A stretch of DNA of 64,000 nucleotides from Riemerella columbina. Its GTDB lineage: Bacteria; Bacteroidota; Bacteroidia; Flavobacteriales; Weeksellaceae. Every line of letters starts with the position of its first letter. Within the stretch, counting starts at the first letter, position 1. The stretch lies in the NCBI RefSeq assembly GCF_030517065.1, contig NZ_CP103950.1:372001-436000 (forward strand), written 5' to 3'. Of this stretch, positions 19,760-28,936 are shown piece by piece. A program made the position numbers and the translations under genes. The notes below the pieces were generated by a model that saw nothing but the letters and a program-made list of their open reading frames with translations, was not told where the DNA came from and made no database searches.

Positions 19760-19791
19760 TTTGCTCATAAGCGATAAAAAAAATATCTTTG
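19760..19791 (+). promoter_or_regulatory. promoter upstream of the LtrA gene
   Basis: TTTG at 19760-19763, a 20-base gap, then TATCTTTG at 19784-19791, close to the Bacteroidota consensus. Transcription would start near 19797, giving a ~100-base leader that contains a 21-codon frame at 19817-19882. Confidence 0.75.
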
Positions 19792-19897
19792 TAGGCTTTT
19801 TGCTAACAAATAAACGATGATACGGCGGATTTTAGGTCAGCCCATTCAGGTGGGTTATTTTTTGCAAAACAACAATGATTAAAGTTAATATACATTT

Positions 19898-21127
19898 ATG
19901 AAAATCTATAAAATCCCGATGATTGGGCGGGCAGTGGACGAGAAACACAGGGCTGCCACCCCGCTGGAACTCTTTTTTGATTTGATATTCGTGATCGCCA
20001 TCGCTTCGGCAGCGAGCGGACTGCATCATTACTTGGCTTCGCACCACTTTTGGGAAGGGGCGGTGCTGTATGTGCAGATGTTTTTCTACATTTGGTGGGC
20101 GTGGATGAACTTCACTTGGTTCGCCTCCGCTTATGATACCGACGATACGCCGTTCCGGCTGACCACCTTCCTCCAAATGTTTGGGGCACTGGTCTTTGCC
20201 GTGGGCATTAAGCAGATGTTTGCCACCAATCCCAGCTTTACGGCGGGCATCATTGGCTATATCATTATGCGGGTGGCGATGGTCATTCACTGGCTGCGGG
20301 CAGCACGAGAGTCGGCGGTGGATAAGAAAGTAAACTACCGCTATGCGTGGGGTGTGGGCTTGGCACAGGTGGGCTGGACGCTGTGGTACCTCCTGCCGAT
20401 GGCATATGATGACAAATCTTGGATGATACCGCTACTAATCTTGGCGGAAATGTCCGTGCCTGTCATCGCCGAAGGAAATCGCCTAAGCACCACTTGGCAC
20501 CCCCACCACATTGCCGAACGCTACGGTCTCCTCACCATCATCGTACTGGGCGAGGGCTTATTAGGCACGGCGAATACCATTGGCAATCTCATCAGCGATG
20601 AAGTGAGCTGGGGCAAGGTGATTCTGCCACTTGGCGTGAGCGCATCGGGCTTGATTTTTGCCCTTTGGTGGATTTATTTTGACATTCCTTGGGCGAAGAT
20701 TTTGGAGCGAAACCGCACCCGTCGCGTGGGTTTCCTCTTTGGGTATGCGCATTATTTCGTGTTTGCCTCGTTGGCAGCGGTGGGCAGTGCGTTGGAGCTG
20801 GTTGCCGATGCTGCACAGCAATACTATCTGCCCAGTAGCACGCACATAGAGCATCCTGTCTCCCGCCTTTTTGCGATGGTCGTTTTGTCCATCACCTTGG
20901 GCGTTTATTTAGTGAGCATCAGCCTATTAAAAATCACGACGACCGAGAATTCCCAAACCAACCGAATGGCACTTTGGCTCGGACTCTTGGTAAGTGCCTT
21001 GCCTGCGGTCTTGGTGTATTTCCGTTTGCCGATGATGGTCTCCTTGGGCATCACCGTACTGGGCATCATCGCCTATATCCAGCTCTGCAACTGGGAAAGC
21101 TGCGAACGCACGATTAAGAAACGCTAA
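19898..21127 (+). CDS. low temperature requirement protein A (LtrA) family membrane protein
   Basis: 409 residues with about 10-12 membrane helices. The family start motif is visible (EKHRAATPLELFFDLIFVIAIA), as are the HIAERYGLLTIIVLGEG block and GLIFALWWIYFD. LtrA proteins (COG4292) are linked by name to low-temperature growth in Listeria; the transported molecule or activity is unknown. The gene is visibly richer in G+C than its neighbours (39 of 60 bases in 20341-20400), which suggests recent transfer. It has its own promoter at 19760 and a strong terminator at 21159. Confidence 0.9.
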   Translation: MKIYKIPMIGRAVDEKHRAATPLELFFDLIFVIAIASAASGLHHYLASHHFWEGAVLYVQMFFYIWWAWMNFTWFASAYDTDDTPFRLTTFLQMFGALVFAVGIKQMFATNPSFTAGIIGYIIMRVAMVIHWLRAARESAVDKKVNYRYAWGVGLAQVGWTLWYLLPMAYDDKSWMIPLLILAEMSVPVIAEGNRLSTTWHPHHIAERYGLLTIIVLGEGLLGTANTIGNLISDEVSWGKVILPLGVSASGLIFALWWIYFDIPWAKILERNRTRRVGFLFGYAHYFVFASLAAVGSALELVADAAQQYYLPSSTHIEHPVSRLFAMVVLSITLGVYLVSISLLKITTTENSQTNRMALWLGLLVSALPAVLVYFRLPMMVSLGITVLGIIAYIQLCNWESCERTIKKR

Positions 21128-21158
21128 TTTCCTTGCTTGTCATCAGTATTGAAAATAC

Positions 21159-21195
21159 AAAACGCCACCTGATCAAAGATGAGGTGGCGTTTTTT
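21159..21195 (+). terminator. terminator of the LtrA gene
   Basis: Twelve-base-pair stem AAAACGCCACCT/AGGTGGCGTTTT with an 11-base loop and a T tract. Confidence 0.9.
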
Positions 21196-21273
21196 CGTGG
21201 AGATAAATAAAGTCGTTCAGATAGGAGGGAGGCTCATTCCGTTAGAGGGAAGCCATTTGCATATGAAAAGTGG

Positions 21274-21420
21274 TTTTTTCTATATAGAAAATGACTTTTT
21301 TGAGATGGAAAATCGTTTTTTCAAGATAGAAAATTATTTCTCCAAGATAGAAAATTATGTTTTTGATGTATAAAATTGTTTTTTCAAGATAGAAAATTAT
21401 TTCCCCCACATAAAAATTTA
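21274..21420. repeat. array of seven 21-bp repeats with phased T- and A-tracts
   Basis: Seven units of exactly 21 bases start at 21274, 21295, 21316, 21337, 21358, 21379 and 21400. The best copies (21316 and 21379) are identical. Each unit has a T-tract, a short mixed core (CAAGAT) and an A-tract (GAAAAT), so an A/T-tract recurs about every 10.5 bases. It fills most of the 418-base gene-free gap between the LtrA terminator and the CPBP gene. A 64-codon frame from 21179 crosses it but starts inside the terminator and is not considered a gene. Confidence 0.9.
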
Positions 21421-21545
21421 TATCCTTAAGATAATTTTAATCAAAAATGAATTGATTCTCTGATTTTATTTGAAATTTCCCCTAAAAACCAACTATTTTA
21501 TGAAGATATTAGTATCTTGCGAAGACAAACTAAACCCTCAAAAAT

Positions 21546-22271
21546 ATGACAAAATATATACTGGAAGCCTTGTTGCAAGTGGTGGTGATTGTGCTGTTGG
21601 CGTACTTTTTCCTGAAAGAAAAGAACCGATTGAATTTGCAGCGGATAGGGTGGGTGGCGCTGAGTTATGTGCTGTATCAGGTGGCTTTGGTGTTGCCTAA
21701 ACTTCATCCCAATTTTGATTTTGTAAAAAGCCGTTGGAATTGGGACGGCAAGATTTGGGGCATAGGTTGTTGCGTTTTGTTGTATTTTGGGCTGAGAAAA
21801 TACTTTCGCACGAATGATTTTTTCACTTGGCGCCAAGATCAAAAGAACTTTAAACCCGCTCTAATGGTCGCCACAGCGGTAGTGGTGCTCTCTGCGGTGG
21901 TTTGGTTTCTCCTCGGATCTTCGGATTTTGATGCGGAAACCTTGGCATTTCAGTTCTTATTGCCAGGGCTTGATGAAGAAATGCTCTTCCGAGGGATTTT
22001 GTTGAGGCTACTGATGAGCTCGCTGAAGGATAAAATTTCTTTTTTAGGAAACCCCAGCGTGATGCTGGCGGCGGTTCTTTTCGGGTTGATGCACGGCTTA
22101 ACGCTTAAAAGTTCGTACAAGGTGGATTTTAATGCTATTTATTTTCTGCAAACCGCATTTGCAGGCTATCTTTGGGGTTGGGTTACGGTGAAAAGCCGAA
22201 GTTTGCTCCTCGCCATCGCCTCTCATAATCTGAGCAATTTTCTGGGCACTCTTTTGATGATGATGAAGTGA
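21546..22271 (+). CDS. CPBP family intramembrane metalloprotease
   Basis: 241 residues, seven or so membrane helices. The CPBP (ABI/Rce1) motifs are present: DEEMLFRG with the paired glutamates and arginine near residue 142, FGLMHGL with the first histidine near 183 and SHNLSNF with the second near 227. These act as membrane proteases or chaperone-like factors; the substrate is unknown. A weak -7-like TATCTTGC lies at 21513-21520 just behind the 21-bp array. Confidence 0.9.
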   Translation: MTKYILEALLQVVVIVLLAYFFLKEKNRLNLQRIGWVALSYVLYQVALVLPKLHPNFDFVKSRWNWDGKIWGIGCCVLLYFGLRKYFRTNDFFTWRQDQKNFKPALMVATAVVVLSAVVWFLLGSSDFDAETLAFQFLLPGLDEEMLFRGILLRLLMSSLKDKISFLGNPSVMLAAVLFGLMHGLTLKSSYKVDFNAIYFLQTAFAGYLWGWVTVKSRSLLLAIASHNLSNFLGTLLMMMK

Positions 22272-22364
22272 GGTATAATCCCCAAAACGAAATATCCATT
22301 TTTCCAAAACGAAATGTCCAAAAAAATAAGACTTCCAAAAGTCTGTTATCGTATCCTCTAAAAT

Positions 22365-22391
22365 AAAAAAAGACCTACATTGCTGTAAGTC
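22365..22391 (-). terminator. terminator of tRNA-Asn
   Basis: On the minus strand GACTTACA/TGTAGGTC forms an 8-bp stem with one G-U pair, followed by seven T, starting 9 bases after the tRNA. Confidence 0.75.
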
Positions 22392-22399
22392 GTTTTTTG

Positions 22400-22473
22400 C
22401 TCCTCCTGCTGGGCTCGAACCAGCGACCCTCTGATTAACAGTCAGATGCTCTAACCAACTGAGCTAAGGAGGA
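22400..22473 (-). tRNA. tRNA-Asn (anticodon GTT)
   Basis: 74 bases. Acceptor stem TCCTCCT/AGGAGGA, D arm AGCTCAGTTGGTTAGAGC, anticodon loop CTGTTAA (anticodon GTT), T arm CTGGTTCGAGCCCAG and discriminator G. The 3' CCA is not encoded. Confidence 0.97.
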
Positions 22474-22543
22474 AGGTTCCTTCGTTTTTCGTGGTGCAAA
22501 TATAGAAACTTTTTTTAATACCAACCAAATTTTTTGAGAAAAA

Positions 22544-23875
22544 TTATTTAAAAAGTTTGAAAATATCCCCACCAATGATGAGTAGCATCAGTCCCATAAG
22601 GAAAATCACCCCAATCATCTGGGCATTTTCTAAGACTTTTTGAGGTACAGGCTTGCCCGTAATCATCTCCCAAAGCGTGAACATCACATGCCCGCCATCT
22701 AACCCTGGGATAGGCAATAGGTTGAGGAATGCCAACCATACCGAAAACATCGCTGTAAAGCTCAAAAGCGCTTCCCAGTTGATTTGCTCTGGCATCATTT
22801 TAATAATTCCAATTGGTCCAGATACTTTTTTGTAGCCTTGTGTTTTTTGGTTGAAGATGATTTTAAACTGCTTCACCTGCATAACCAAAGCATTGATGGT
22901 ACGCTCAAAACCTCTCGGAATGGCTTGTAGAAAGCTGTAATGCTTCGTTACCAAAGACTCATCAAGTGCCTTGATTAAATTTTGAGGAGAGAAGGAAAAC
23001 CCTAATTTGCCCTCCGCATTCACATGGGCATTAAGGCTCATAGGCGTGCCATTTCTGGTGATGTCTATGGTGATATTTTGGTTTTTATTTTGAGAAAGAA
23101 TAGAAATAAATTCATCTACGGCATTGATTTTATGCTGATTAACCGCGATGATATTATCACCTTTCTGAAGTCCTGCCGCCTGCGCTTCTGATTTGGGTAA
23201 AACCTCATCTACCACGGGCGTATAGCGTGGCGAAAAGTAGATATTCGCCTCGTTGGATTTGATAACTTCGGCAACGCCATCTTCTTGAATTGGAAAGGTT
23301 ACCTCTTTGCCATCACGAATGACTGTGGCTTGGTTGGCAAAAAGTAGGTTGATGAGCGTGTTCTCCATGCGTTCGGCAGGTTGACCATCTATCGCAATGA
23401 TTTTGTCGCCCGTTTTAAGCCCCATTTTTTGTGCAGCGCTGGTGGCGTAGATGCCGTTTTCAAACTTGGCGTTGTCGTGGTAAGTTTCGCCATTAAAAAA
23501 ACTGAGCCCAGAGTAAATCAGCCACGCCAAAAAGAAGTTAACCGTTACACCGCCCAACATAATGATTAGCCTTTGCCACGCTGGTTTAGCGCGAAATTCC
23601 CAAGGCTGAGCAGGCTTTTTGAGTTGCTCGGTGTCCATACTTTCGTCCACCATACCTGCAATTTTCACATAGCCCCCAAAGGGTAACCAACCGATGCCGT
23701 ATTCGGTTTCGCCAATTTTTTTCTTTACCAAAGAGAACCACGGATCAAAGAAAAGGTAAAATTTTTCTACTTTGGTTTTGAAGAGTTTAGCGGGGATAAA
23801 GTGCCCCAATTCGTGCAATATAACTAAAAAAGAAATGCAGAGTACAAACTGAAATATCTGATTAAATAGTATCAT
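22544..23875 (-). CDS. rseP: RIP metalloprotease RseP (site-2 protease)
   Basis: 443 residues. Zinc motif HELGH at residues 21-25 in the first membrane helix, two PDZ domains (around 150-200 and 225-285), and the third zinc ligand in LNLLPIPGLDGGH near residue 385 in a late helix. It cuts membrane-spanning anti-sigma factors or signal peptides within the membrane. The upstream side (about 110 bases) carries a terminator for the convergent-direction neighbour, so rseP appears to be read alone. Confidence 0.95.
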   Translation of the reverse strand: MILFNQIFQFVLCISFLVILHELGHFIPAKLFKTKVEKFYLFFDPWFSLVKKKIGETEYGIGWLPFGGYVKIAGMVDESMDTEQLKKPAQPWEFRAKPAWQRLIIMLGGVTVNFFLAWLIYSGLSFFNGETYHDNAKFENGIYATSAAQKMGLKTGDKIIAIDGQPAERMENTLINLLFANQATVIRDGKEVTFPIQEDGVAEVIKSNEANIYFSPRYTPVVDEVLPKSEAQAAGLQKGDNIIAVNQHKINAVDEFISILSQNKNQNITIDITRNGTPMSLNAHVNAEGKLGFSFSPQNLIKALDESLVTKHYSFLQAIPRGFERTINALVMQVKQFKIIFNQKTQGYKKVSGPIGIIKMMPEQINWEALLSFTAMFSVWLAFLNLLPIPGLDGGHVMFTLWEMITGKPVPQKVLENAQMIGVIFLMGLMLLIIGGDIFKLFK

Positions 23876-23933
23876 TTATTATAAAATTAAATAAAAATTG
23901 ATGCAAAGGTAAGAAACTAAAATGAAATGCAAT

Positions 23934-23961
23934 AAAAAAGGCTTCGTAAAAATGAAGCCTT
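23934..23961 (-). terminator. terminator of the DUF6646-like gene
   Basis: Minus-strand AAGGCTTC/GAAGCCTT stem with an 8-base loop running into a T tract, 24 bases after the stop at 23985. Confidence 0.85.
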
Positions 23962-23984
23962 AATATAGATGATATGATCATTTT

Positions 23985-24413
23985 TTATAAATTGATGGAC
24001 AGCCCAATGCCACCATTGTTGCCAATCTCTGCAAAAGCCCCAATTTTCGGTGTGAAGAAATACCTTACCCCAATATGAGCACCCAAGCCGAAAGTATTGC
24101 CCAAAACCCCCAAATCTAACCCTGGATAAATGTCCCACTCATCAGGCAAATTAAGAACATCTTGCAAGTGGTAATTACCACGCCCGAAGAGGAAAAAGCC
24201 TTCATTTTGGTTCTTAGAGAAGTAAAAATGAGCCCCAGCGCCTATGGAAATAGCATTAGAAACGCCATAGTCATAAGTGCCAGAAAGCCCTGAGCCATAG
24301 CCCCATGCGGAGAGTCCTATCTGTACTTTTTGGTCGCCCTTGCCGTTCCAAGCTTGTGCAAAACTCAACTGTGCTAAAAGCACCATCGCCATTACTAAAA
24401 TCGTTTTTTTCAT
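23985..24413 (-). CDS. small outer-membrane beta-barrel-like protein (DUF6646-like)
   Basis: 142 residues with a signal peptide (MKKTILVMAMVLLAQLSFAQA). The mature part alternates glycine/aromatic strands (IGLSAWGYGSGLSG, GAGAHFYFS, LGAHIGVRYFF) and ends in a hydrophobic strand (GGIGLSINL), as expected for an eight-stranded barrel. It resembles a family often annotated as DUF6646 in this group; function unknown. Own terminator at 23938. Confidence 0.8.
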   Translation of the reverse strand: MKKTILVMAMVLLAQLSFAQAWNGKGDQKVQIGLSAWGYGSGLSGTYDYGVSNAISIGAGAHFYFSKNQNEGFFLFGRGNYHLQDVLNLPDEWDIYPGLDLGVLGNTFGLGAHIGVRYFFTPKIGAFAEIGNNGGIGLSINL

Positions 24414-24496
24414 GATATTTCTTTATTTTTGTTTAAAATTAAGCCTCAAAGATAAGGGCTTTATTTGATAATTAACGCTATTGAAGATTAAAAATT

Positions 24497-25258
24497 ATGC
24501 TTGATTTTAAAATTTTGGCTTTAAACCTTGATATACAGTGGAAAAATCCCCACGCCAACCGACAGCAAATAGAGGCGCTTTTGCAAGAGACCACTGCCGA
24601 TTTATACCTATTGCCAGAAATGTTTACCACGGGGTTTTGTATGGATGCAGAGGCTATTGCGGACTCTCATAACGAAACGCTCCAATGGATGCAAAATTGG
24701 GCAGAAGCGAAGCAAGCGGCGCTTTGCGGAAGTGTGTCGATAAAGGAAAATCATCAATTTTATAACCGATGTTTTTTTGTGATGCCCGACCGCCGTTATG
24801 TGCAGTACGACAAACGGCATTTGTTTTCTTACTCTGGCGAAGATCAAATTTATACCGCTGGCAAAGAGCGTGTGGTGGTGGATTATCAGGGCGTTCGGTT
24901 TTTGTTGCAAATTTGCTACGACCTTCGGTTTCCTGTTTTTAGCCGAAACCAAAATGATTATGATGTCGCCTTGTACCTCTCCAATTGGCCTCGGCAAAGG
25001 ATAGAAGCGTGGCAACACCTCCTTAAAGCCAGAGCCATAGAAAACCAAGCCTATGTTTTTGGCGTGAATAGAATTGGCACTGATGGTAATGGACTGCATT
25101 ACCCAGAAAGCACTTATGCCTATGCGCCTGATGGGCGTTTGGTTTCGGAGCAAAATGGAACCTTGGTTTCAGCTTCTATCGATAAGGCTATTCTACAGCG
25201 GCATAGAGCGCAGTTTCCTTTCTTGGGAGATGCCGATGCGTTTACCCTTAAAATATAA
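24497..25258 (+). CDS. nitrilase-family amidohydrolase (omega-amidase, YafV-like)
   Basis: 253 residues. The nitrilase triad is visible: E41 (LPEMFTTGF), K106 (YDKRHLF) and C140 (QICYDLRFP). The LSNWPRQRIEAW block is typical of YafV/Nit2 omega-amidases, which hydrolyse alpha-ketoglutaramate and so clear side products of transamination. Predicted cytoplasmic. It is convergent with the phosphodiesterase gene, with 3 bases between the stops. Confidence 0.92.
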   Translation: MLDFKILALNLDIQWKNPHANRQQIEALLQETTADLYLLPEMFTTGFCMDAEAIADSHNETLQWMQNWAEAKQAALCGSVSIKENHQFYNRCFFVMPDRRYVQYDKRHLFSYSGEDQIYTAGKERVVVDYQGVRFLLQICYDLRFPVFSRNQNDYDVALYLSNWPRQRIEAWQHLLKARAIENQAYVFGVNRIGTDGNGLHYPESTYAYAPDGRLVSEQNGTLVSASIDKAILQRHRAQFPFLGDADAFTLKI

Positions 25259-25261
25259 AAG

Positions 25262-26539
25262 TTACTTTTTTAATATCGGTTGGAGCACGCTCGCTTTGCC
25301 ATCAATGGTGCTTGGCGGCTCTACCCCTAAAAGGTAACAAATGAACGGATAGACATTCACATTTTCAAACGCTGGAATTTGATAATTCACTTTGATGCGA
25401 GGTCCTGTTGCGTAGAATATAGCGCCCATATCTGGCGTGGTATAAGGGTCGTAGCCGTGTGTGCCCCAAGGCTGGGTTTTCTTTGCTACGGGATGATTAG
25501 CGCTCGGCAACATATAATAAGGCGCTTGGGTCACCAATAAAATATCGCCAATTCTTGGGCTGTTTCGGTAGTGCCATTGCTCGGGCGTATCCTCTTTTTT
25601 ATAAACTTGAACGGGCGTATTTTTAAAACTTTGGTTGAGATATTGCGCAATTTGAGCCTTGTTGGTACTGTCTTTAAGGTAAATATGCGTATGCATTCCG
25701 TTGTTCACATAGCGGATTTTATCTTTAATAGACGCCAATTTATCATCAATGAAAATCAGGTGTTCGGGCTGAGAATCCATCTCCGCCATACCGTGGTCAG
25801 AAACTACGATAGTGGTGATGGGCAATGGGATGGCTTTGAGTTTTTCGTTGAGCAACCCTAAAAGTCTATCGGCTTCTTTTACCGTTTTTTCAAGTGCTGG
25901 TGAGTTCGGTCCCGAGTGATGCCCTTCCGTATCTACCAATGAGAAATAAAGCGAGATGAATTTCGGTCTGTCTTTTTCTGGGAAATTTAACCACTGGACT
26001 ACGCGCTCTATTCGGTTTTCATTGGGGATTTTTTCATTGTATTTATAATAATAAGAGGGCAATATCCCTTGGATTGGCGTTTCTGAGCCTACAAAAAAAT
26101 AAGAAGCGGTTTTGATGCCTTGCTTTTCTAACAATTGCCAAAGTGGTGTGCCACCGTAATAGTAAGGATCTTCTACTTTGGGACGGTCGCTGATGCTATA
26201 GTAAGCATCGCGTTGGCGGTCATAAAACCGATTGTCCACCAAGCCGTGGTGACCAGGGTACATCCCCGTGACAATGCTATAATGGTTGGGAAAAGTTTTA
26301 CTCGGAAAGCTGGGGAGCATCGCCGTTGCAGAGGTGCCTTCTTTCGCCATAGCGAGGAAATTTTTGAGTTGGTACTTCTGCGCATAATCATACCTAAATC
26401 CATCGAAAGAAACAAGAACCACATAGGCAGATTCCTTTGGCGGGGGCGTGTTGGTGGCTGTGTTTTGATTATTGTGGCGACTTTCACAAGAAAACACCAC
26501 CAAAAAGCTAACGAGAATTAAAAAATATCTTTTCATCAT
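25262..26539 (-). CDS. ectonucleotide pyrophosphatase/phosphodiesterase family lipoprotein
   Basis: 425 residues with a lipoprotein signal (LVSFLVVFSCES). Alkaline-phosphatase-superfamily metal sites are visible: SFDGFRYDY near residue 50, nucleophile Thr in FPSKTFPNHY near 83, VDTEGHHSGP near 210, SDHGMAEM near 253 and a late histidine in GTHGYDP. The family cleaves nucleotide phosphodiester or pyrophosphate bonds at the cell surface or in the periplasm, likely for phosphate or nucleoside scavenging. No promoter could be assigned. Confidence 0.93.
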   Translation of the reverse strand: MMKRYFLILVSFLVVFSCESRHNNQNTATNTPPPKESAYVVLVSFDGFRYDYAQKYQLKNFLAMAKEGTSATAMLPSFPSKTFPNHYSIVTGMYPGHHGLVDNRFYDRQRDAYYSISDRPKVEDPYYYGGTPLWQLLEKQGIKTASYFFVGSETPIQGILPSYYYKYNEKIPNENRIERVVQWLNFPEKDRPKFISLYFSLVDTEGHHSGPNSPALEKTVKEADRLLGLLNEKLKAIPLPITTIVVSDHGMAEMDSQPEHLIFIDDKLASIKDKIRYVNNGMHTHIYLKDSTNKAQIAQYLNQSFKNTPVQVYKKEDTPEQWHYRNSPRIGDILLVTQAPYYMLPSANHPVAKKTQPWGTHGYDPYTTPDMGAIFYATGPRIKVNYQIPAFENVNVYPFICYLLGVEPPSTIDGKASVLQPILKK

Positions 26540-26675
26540 AAAAACATCATAGATTGAGCCAACAAAAATAAGAAAAATAAGAAGAGTAAGCCGTTTTTAT
26601 CATATGATATTTCAACGGTATTTCCTTTTTTGAGAATGATCATTATTAGCCTTAATGGTGATAACTAATTTCCTC

Positions 26676-28821
26676 TTACATTCGCTCTTTTTCTTCTGTA
26701 TCCTTAATCTTTTTCGCAGATTTTAGTTGGGTGTTTCCGAAGTTGTAGATGAGTTTTAGGGTGAGTTTTTGCGTGTCTTGATAGTCCCAGAAATAATTAT
26801 TTTGGTTGGCATATTGGGTGCTGAGTTTGTTTTTGTTGGTTCGGAAGAGATCATCACAGAAGAGGCTGATTTCCAGTTTTTTTGTTCCGAAATTTACGAC
26901 TCATCAACAGGTAGACATTGGCAGATGGCGAAAAGGAAAAACTACCTTGAATACCGCCAGAAATATAGTGCCCACCCACTTCCAAATTCCAGTCGGTTGT
27001 GCGGTCTAACTTGAAGGCGTGCGACATCTGTGCGAAAACATAGAACCCTTTATTAAGGTAAATCTGTTGGTCTAACCCGAAGAAATGATTTTCCACATAT
27101 TCGCCAGAAGTGTAGAGGTTGAGGTCCCAAAAGGAAGCCACTTGCCAACTTTTACTCAGGTCTATGCCCGCCGCTTGCTCTTTTTCAATGTTCATATAGC
27201 GGTAGACCATCATTTTAGATGCTGGAATTTGAAAAGCGATTTCCATAAAAGGTGATGTTTTCTTGCGGTAGTAGGCTTCTACATTCCAATTTTTATGCGT
27301 ATAGGTAAGGCTCAGTTGGTGTGCCAGCATTGCTTTGAGGTTAGGGTCGCCTTGAAAATAAGAAAACAAGTTGTAGTAAGATTTCGCAGGGTTGAGGTAT
27401 TGATAAGGTGGCCGCTCAATCCTCTTGCCGTAGGACAATCCTAACTGATGGTTACCAGCGGTGGTATATTGGATATAAAAGGTCGGAAACAAGCTCCAGT
27501 ATTGGTTTTGATGATTCCGTTGCTGGGGCATAGACCAACTATTGATGCCCGTATATTCCGCACGAAGTCCTGTTTTAATTTGCCATTGCTCCCAATCGTG
27601 AGTGGCAGAAATATAGGCAGCAAAGTTGTGTTCGTGGTATTTAAAATCATTGCTTTTATCCGCCGAAATTTGGAGATCATTCTGTTGTTTCTCCCAAAAA
27701 TCTAACTGCATATGGGCGGTAATATAGCTGTATTTGCTCCCAGTTTCTATCTGCCATTTTCCTGTTTTTAGTTCAGTATCTATTTGCGTGGCATAGAGGT
27801 TAATGCGGGCGTTGTCTTGGGTGCGAAATTCCGTTTCGGCAGGCGGTTGGTTTTTAAAATTGAGTTCCGTATAGATGTGGCTCCACGGTTGGCTGTGCTT
27901 GCTGCTCCAATAATTTAGCCAAGACAGGCGCCAACCATTTTTGAACTGATGCTCCATCTGAGTGCTAAGATTATGGCTTTGGTACTTTTTTTCGTGGGTG
28001 TTCACCGTTCTGTAAGAAGAGGCGAGTTGCCCATTTTGATAAATAGAAGTCGGCACATCGTACACCCCATAGCTGCGGAGGCTGGTAAGATAGCGGTAAT
28101 TTAGACTAAAACTGGTGAGGCTGTCTTTGGCATAATCTGTATTGAGGAAAAAAGAATGCTGACCAGCATTGGTCTCTTTGCGGTTCATCACGCTTTCCCA
28201 AGTTTCGTTATTTTCTGTATAATGGACCACATCTAAATTCTCTCGGTAGTAGTGCCCAGCGGAGAACTGATAGCCACTTTGCAGCGTCCATTGCTTATTT
28301 TTCCATTGTTGATAGCCGCCAAAGTTGCCTCTGCCATAAGTCGCTTGCGTGTATTGGGCATTGAGCCTGCCGCGGTAGCCAAGAGAAGTCACTGTTTTGA
28401 TTTTAAAATTGATCACGGTAGTGCCAGAAGCCTCGTAGCGCGCTGGGGGATTGGTGATGATTTCTATCGCTTTAAGGTCATCGCCTTGGATATTTTCTAA
28501 AAAAGTTTGGAGTTCATCATCGCTCATCGTTACTTTTTTATCATTAATGGTGATGATGTGGCTGGTGCTGCCTTTAATGCGGATACTCTGCCCAAGAATG
28601 CTCACACTCGGGGTTTTCTTTAAAATCTCCCACGCATTAAGCGCCGAAAGGTTAGAGTTTTCTACTTTAAATTCTAAGCGGTCTATTTTTCTTTTGAGCA
28701 CAGGGCTTTTCTTGGTGAAGACCACCTGAGCAATACTGTCGGTTTTGATGATGCTATCCTTTTGTTGCGCTCGTCCTAAGGCGAAAATGAAGAAACATAA
28801 GGTTGAAATTCTTAAGATCAT
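26676..28821 (-). CDS. TonB-dependent receptor-like outer membrane protein, frameshifted near its 3' end
   Basis: The product is a ~714-residue beta-barrel receptor with plug-like N-terminus (SPVLKRKIDRLEFKVE, GTTVINFKIKT), of the outer membrane beta-barrel family without a carboxypeptidase-like domain. The written frame ends early at 26854, but the run of seven T at 26877-26883 (seven A in the coding sense) would, with six, continue as RNKKLEISLFCDDLF to LIYNFGN and stop at 26676. That is the normal C-terminus of these receptors. I place the start at ATG 28821, which begins a signal peptide, because the ATG at 28842 overlaps the -7 box at 28840-28847. It is divergent from a two-component system that may control it. 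Confidence 0.88.
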
Positions 28822-28839
28822 AAGGCTTTTATTTTGAGA

Positions 28840-28847
28840 CAAAGGTA
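28840..28847 (-). promoter_or_regulatory. -7 box of the receptor gene
   Basis: TACCTTTG on the minus strand, 19 bases before ATG 28821. No clear -33 TTTG. Confidence 0.55.
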
Positions 28848-28923
28848 GGCGGTGAGCTTCGGGATTTGGGTTAATGAAAGGTTAATGAAGGGTTAATCTA
28901 TCAAAGATGTAAAACCGAAGCCT

Positions 28924-28931
28924 TATCTTTG
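28924..28931 (+). promoter_or_regulatory. -7 box of the second two-component operon
   Basis: TATCTTTG, only 5 bases before the kinase ATG at 28937, so the transcript would start at or next to the start codon (leaderless or nearly so). Confidence 0.5.
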
Positions 28932-28936
28932 CTGAT

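Noticed and set aside
19832-20290. Minus-strand 152-codon frame inside the LtrA gene
   Set aside because: Shadow frame caused by the high G+C of the gene; histidine/proline-rich with no domain.
21179-21373. Plus-strand 64-codon frame with FFxIENx heptapeptide repeats
   Set aside because: It starts inside the LtrA terminator stem and its repeats are a direct translation of the 21-bp DNA array; a stop interrupts it while the array goes on.
21274-21420. CRISPR array
   Set aside because: Units are contiguous without unique spacers, the period is only 21, and no cas gene is near. The same holds for 61067-61213.
22278-22325. Short direct repeat CCAAAACGAAATRTCCA (two copies) after the CPBP gene
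   Set aside because: Only two imperfect copies, no associated feature; chance or a decayed repeat.
26769-27014. Plus-strand 81-codon frame in the 3' part of the receptor gene
   Set aside because: It overlaps the true receptor coding sequence, including the part restored by correcting the T7 run.
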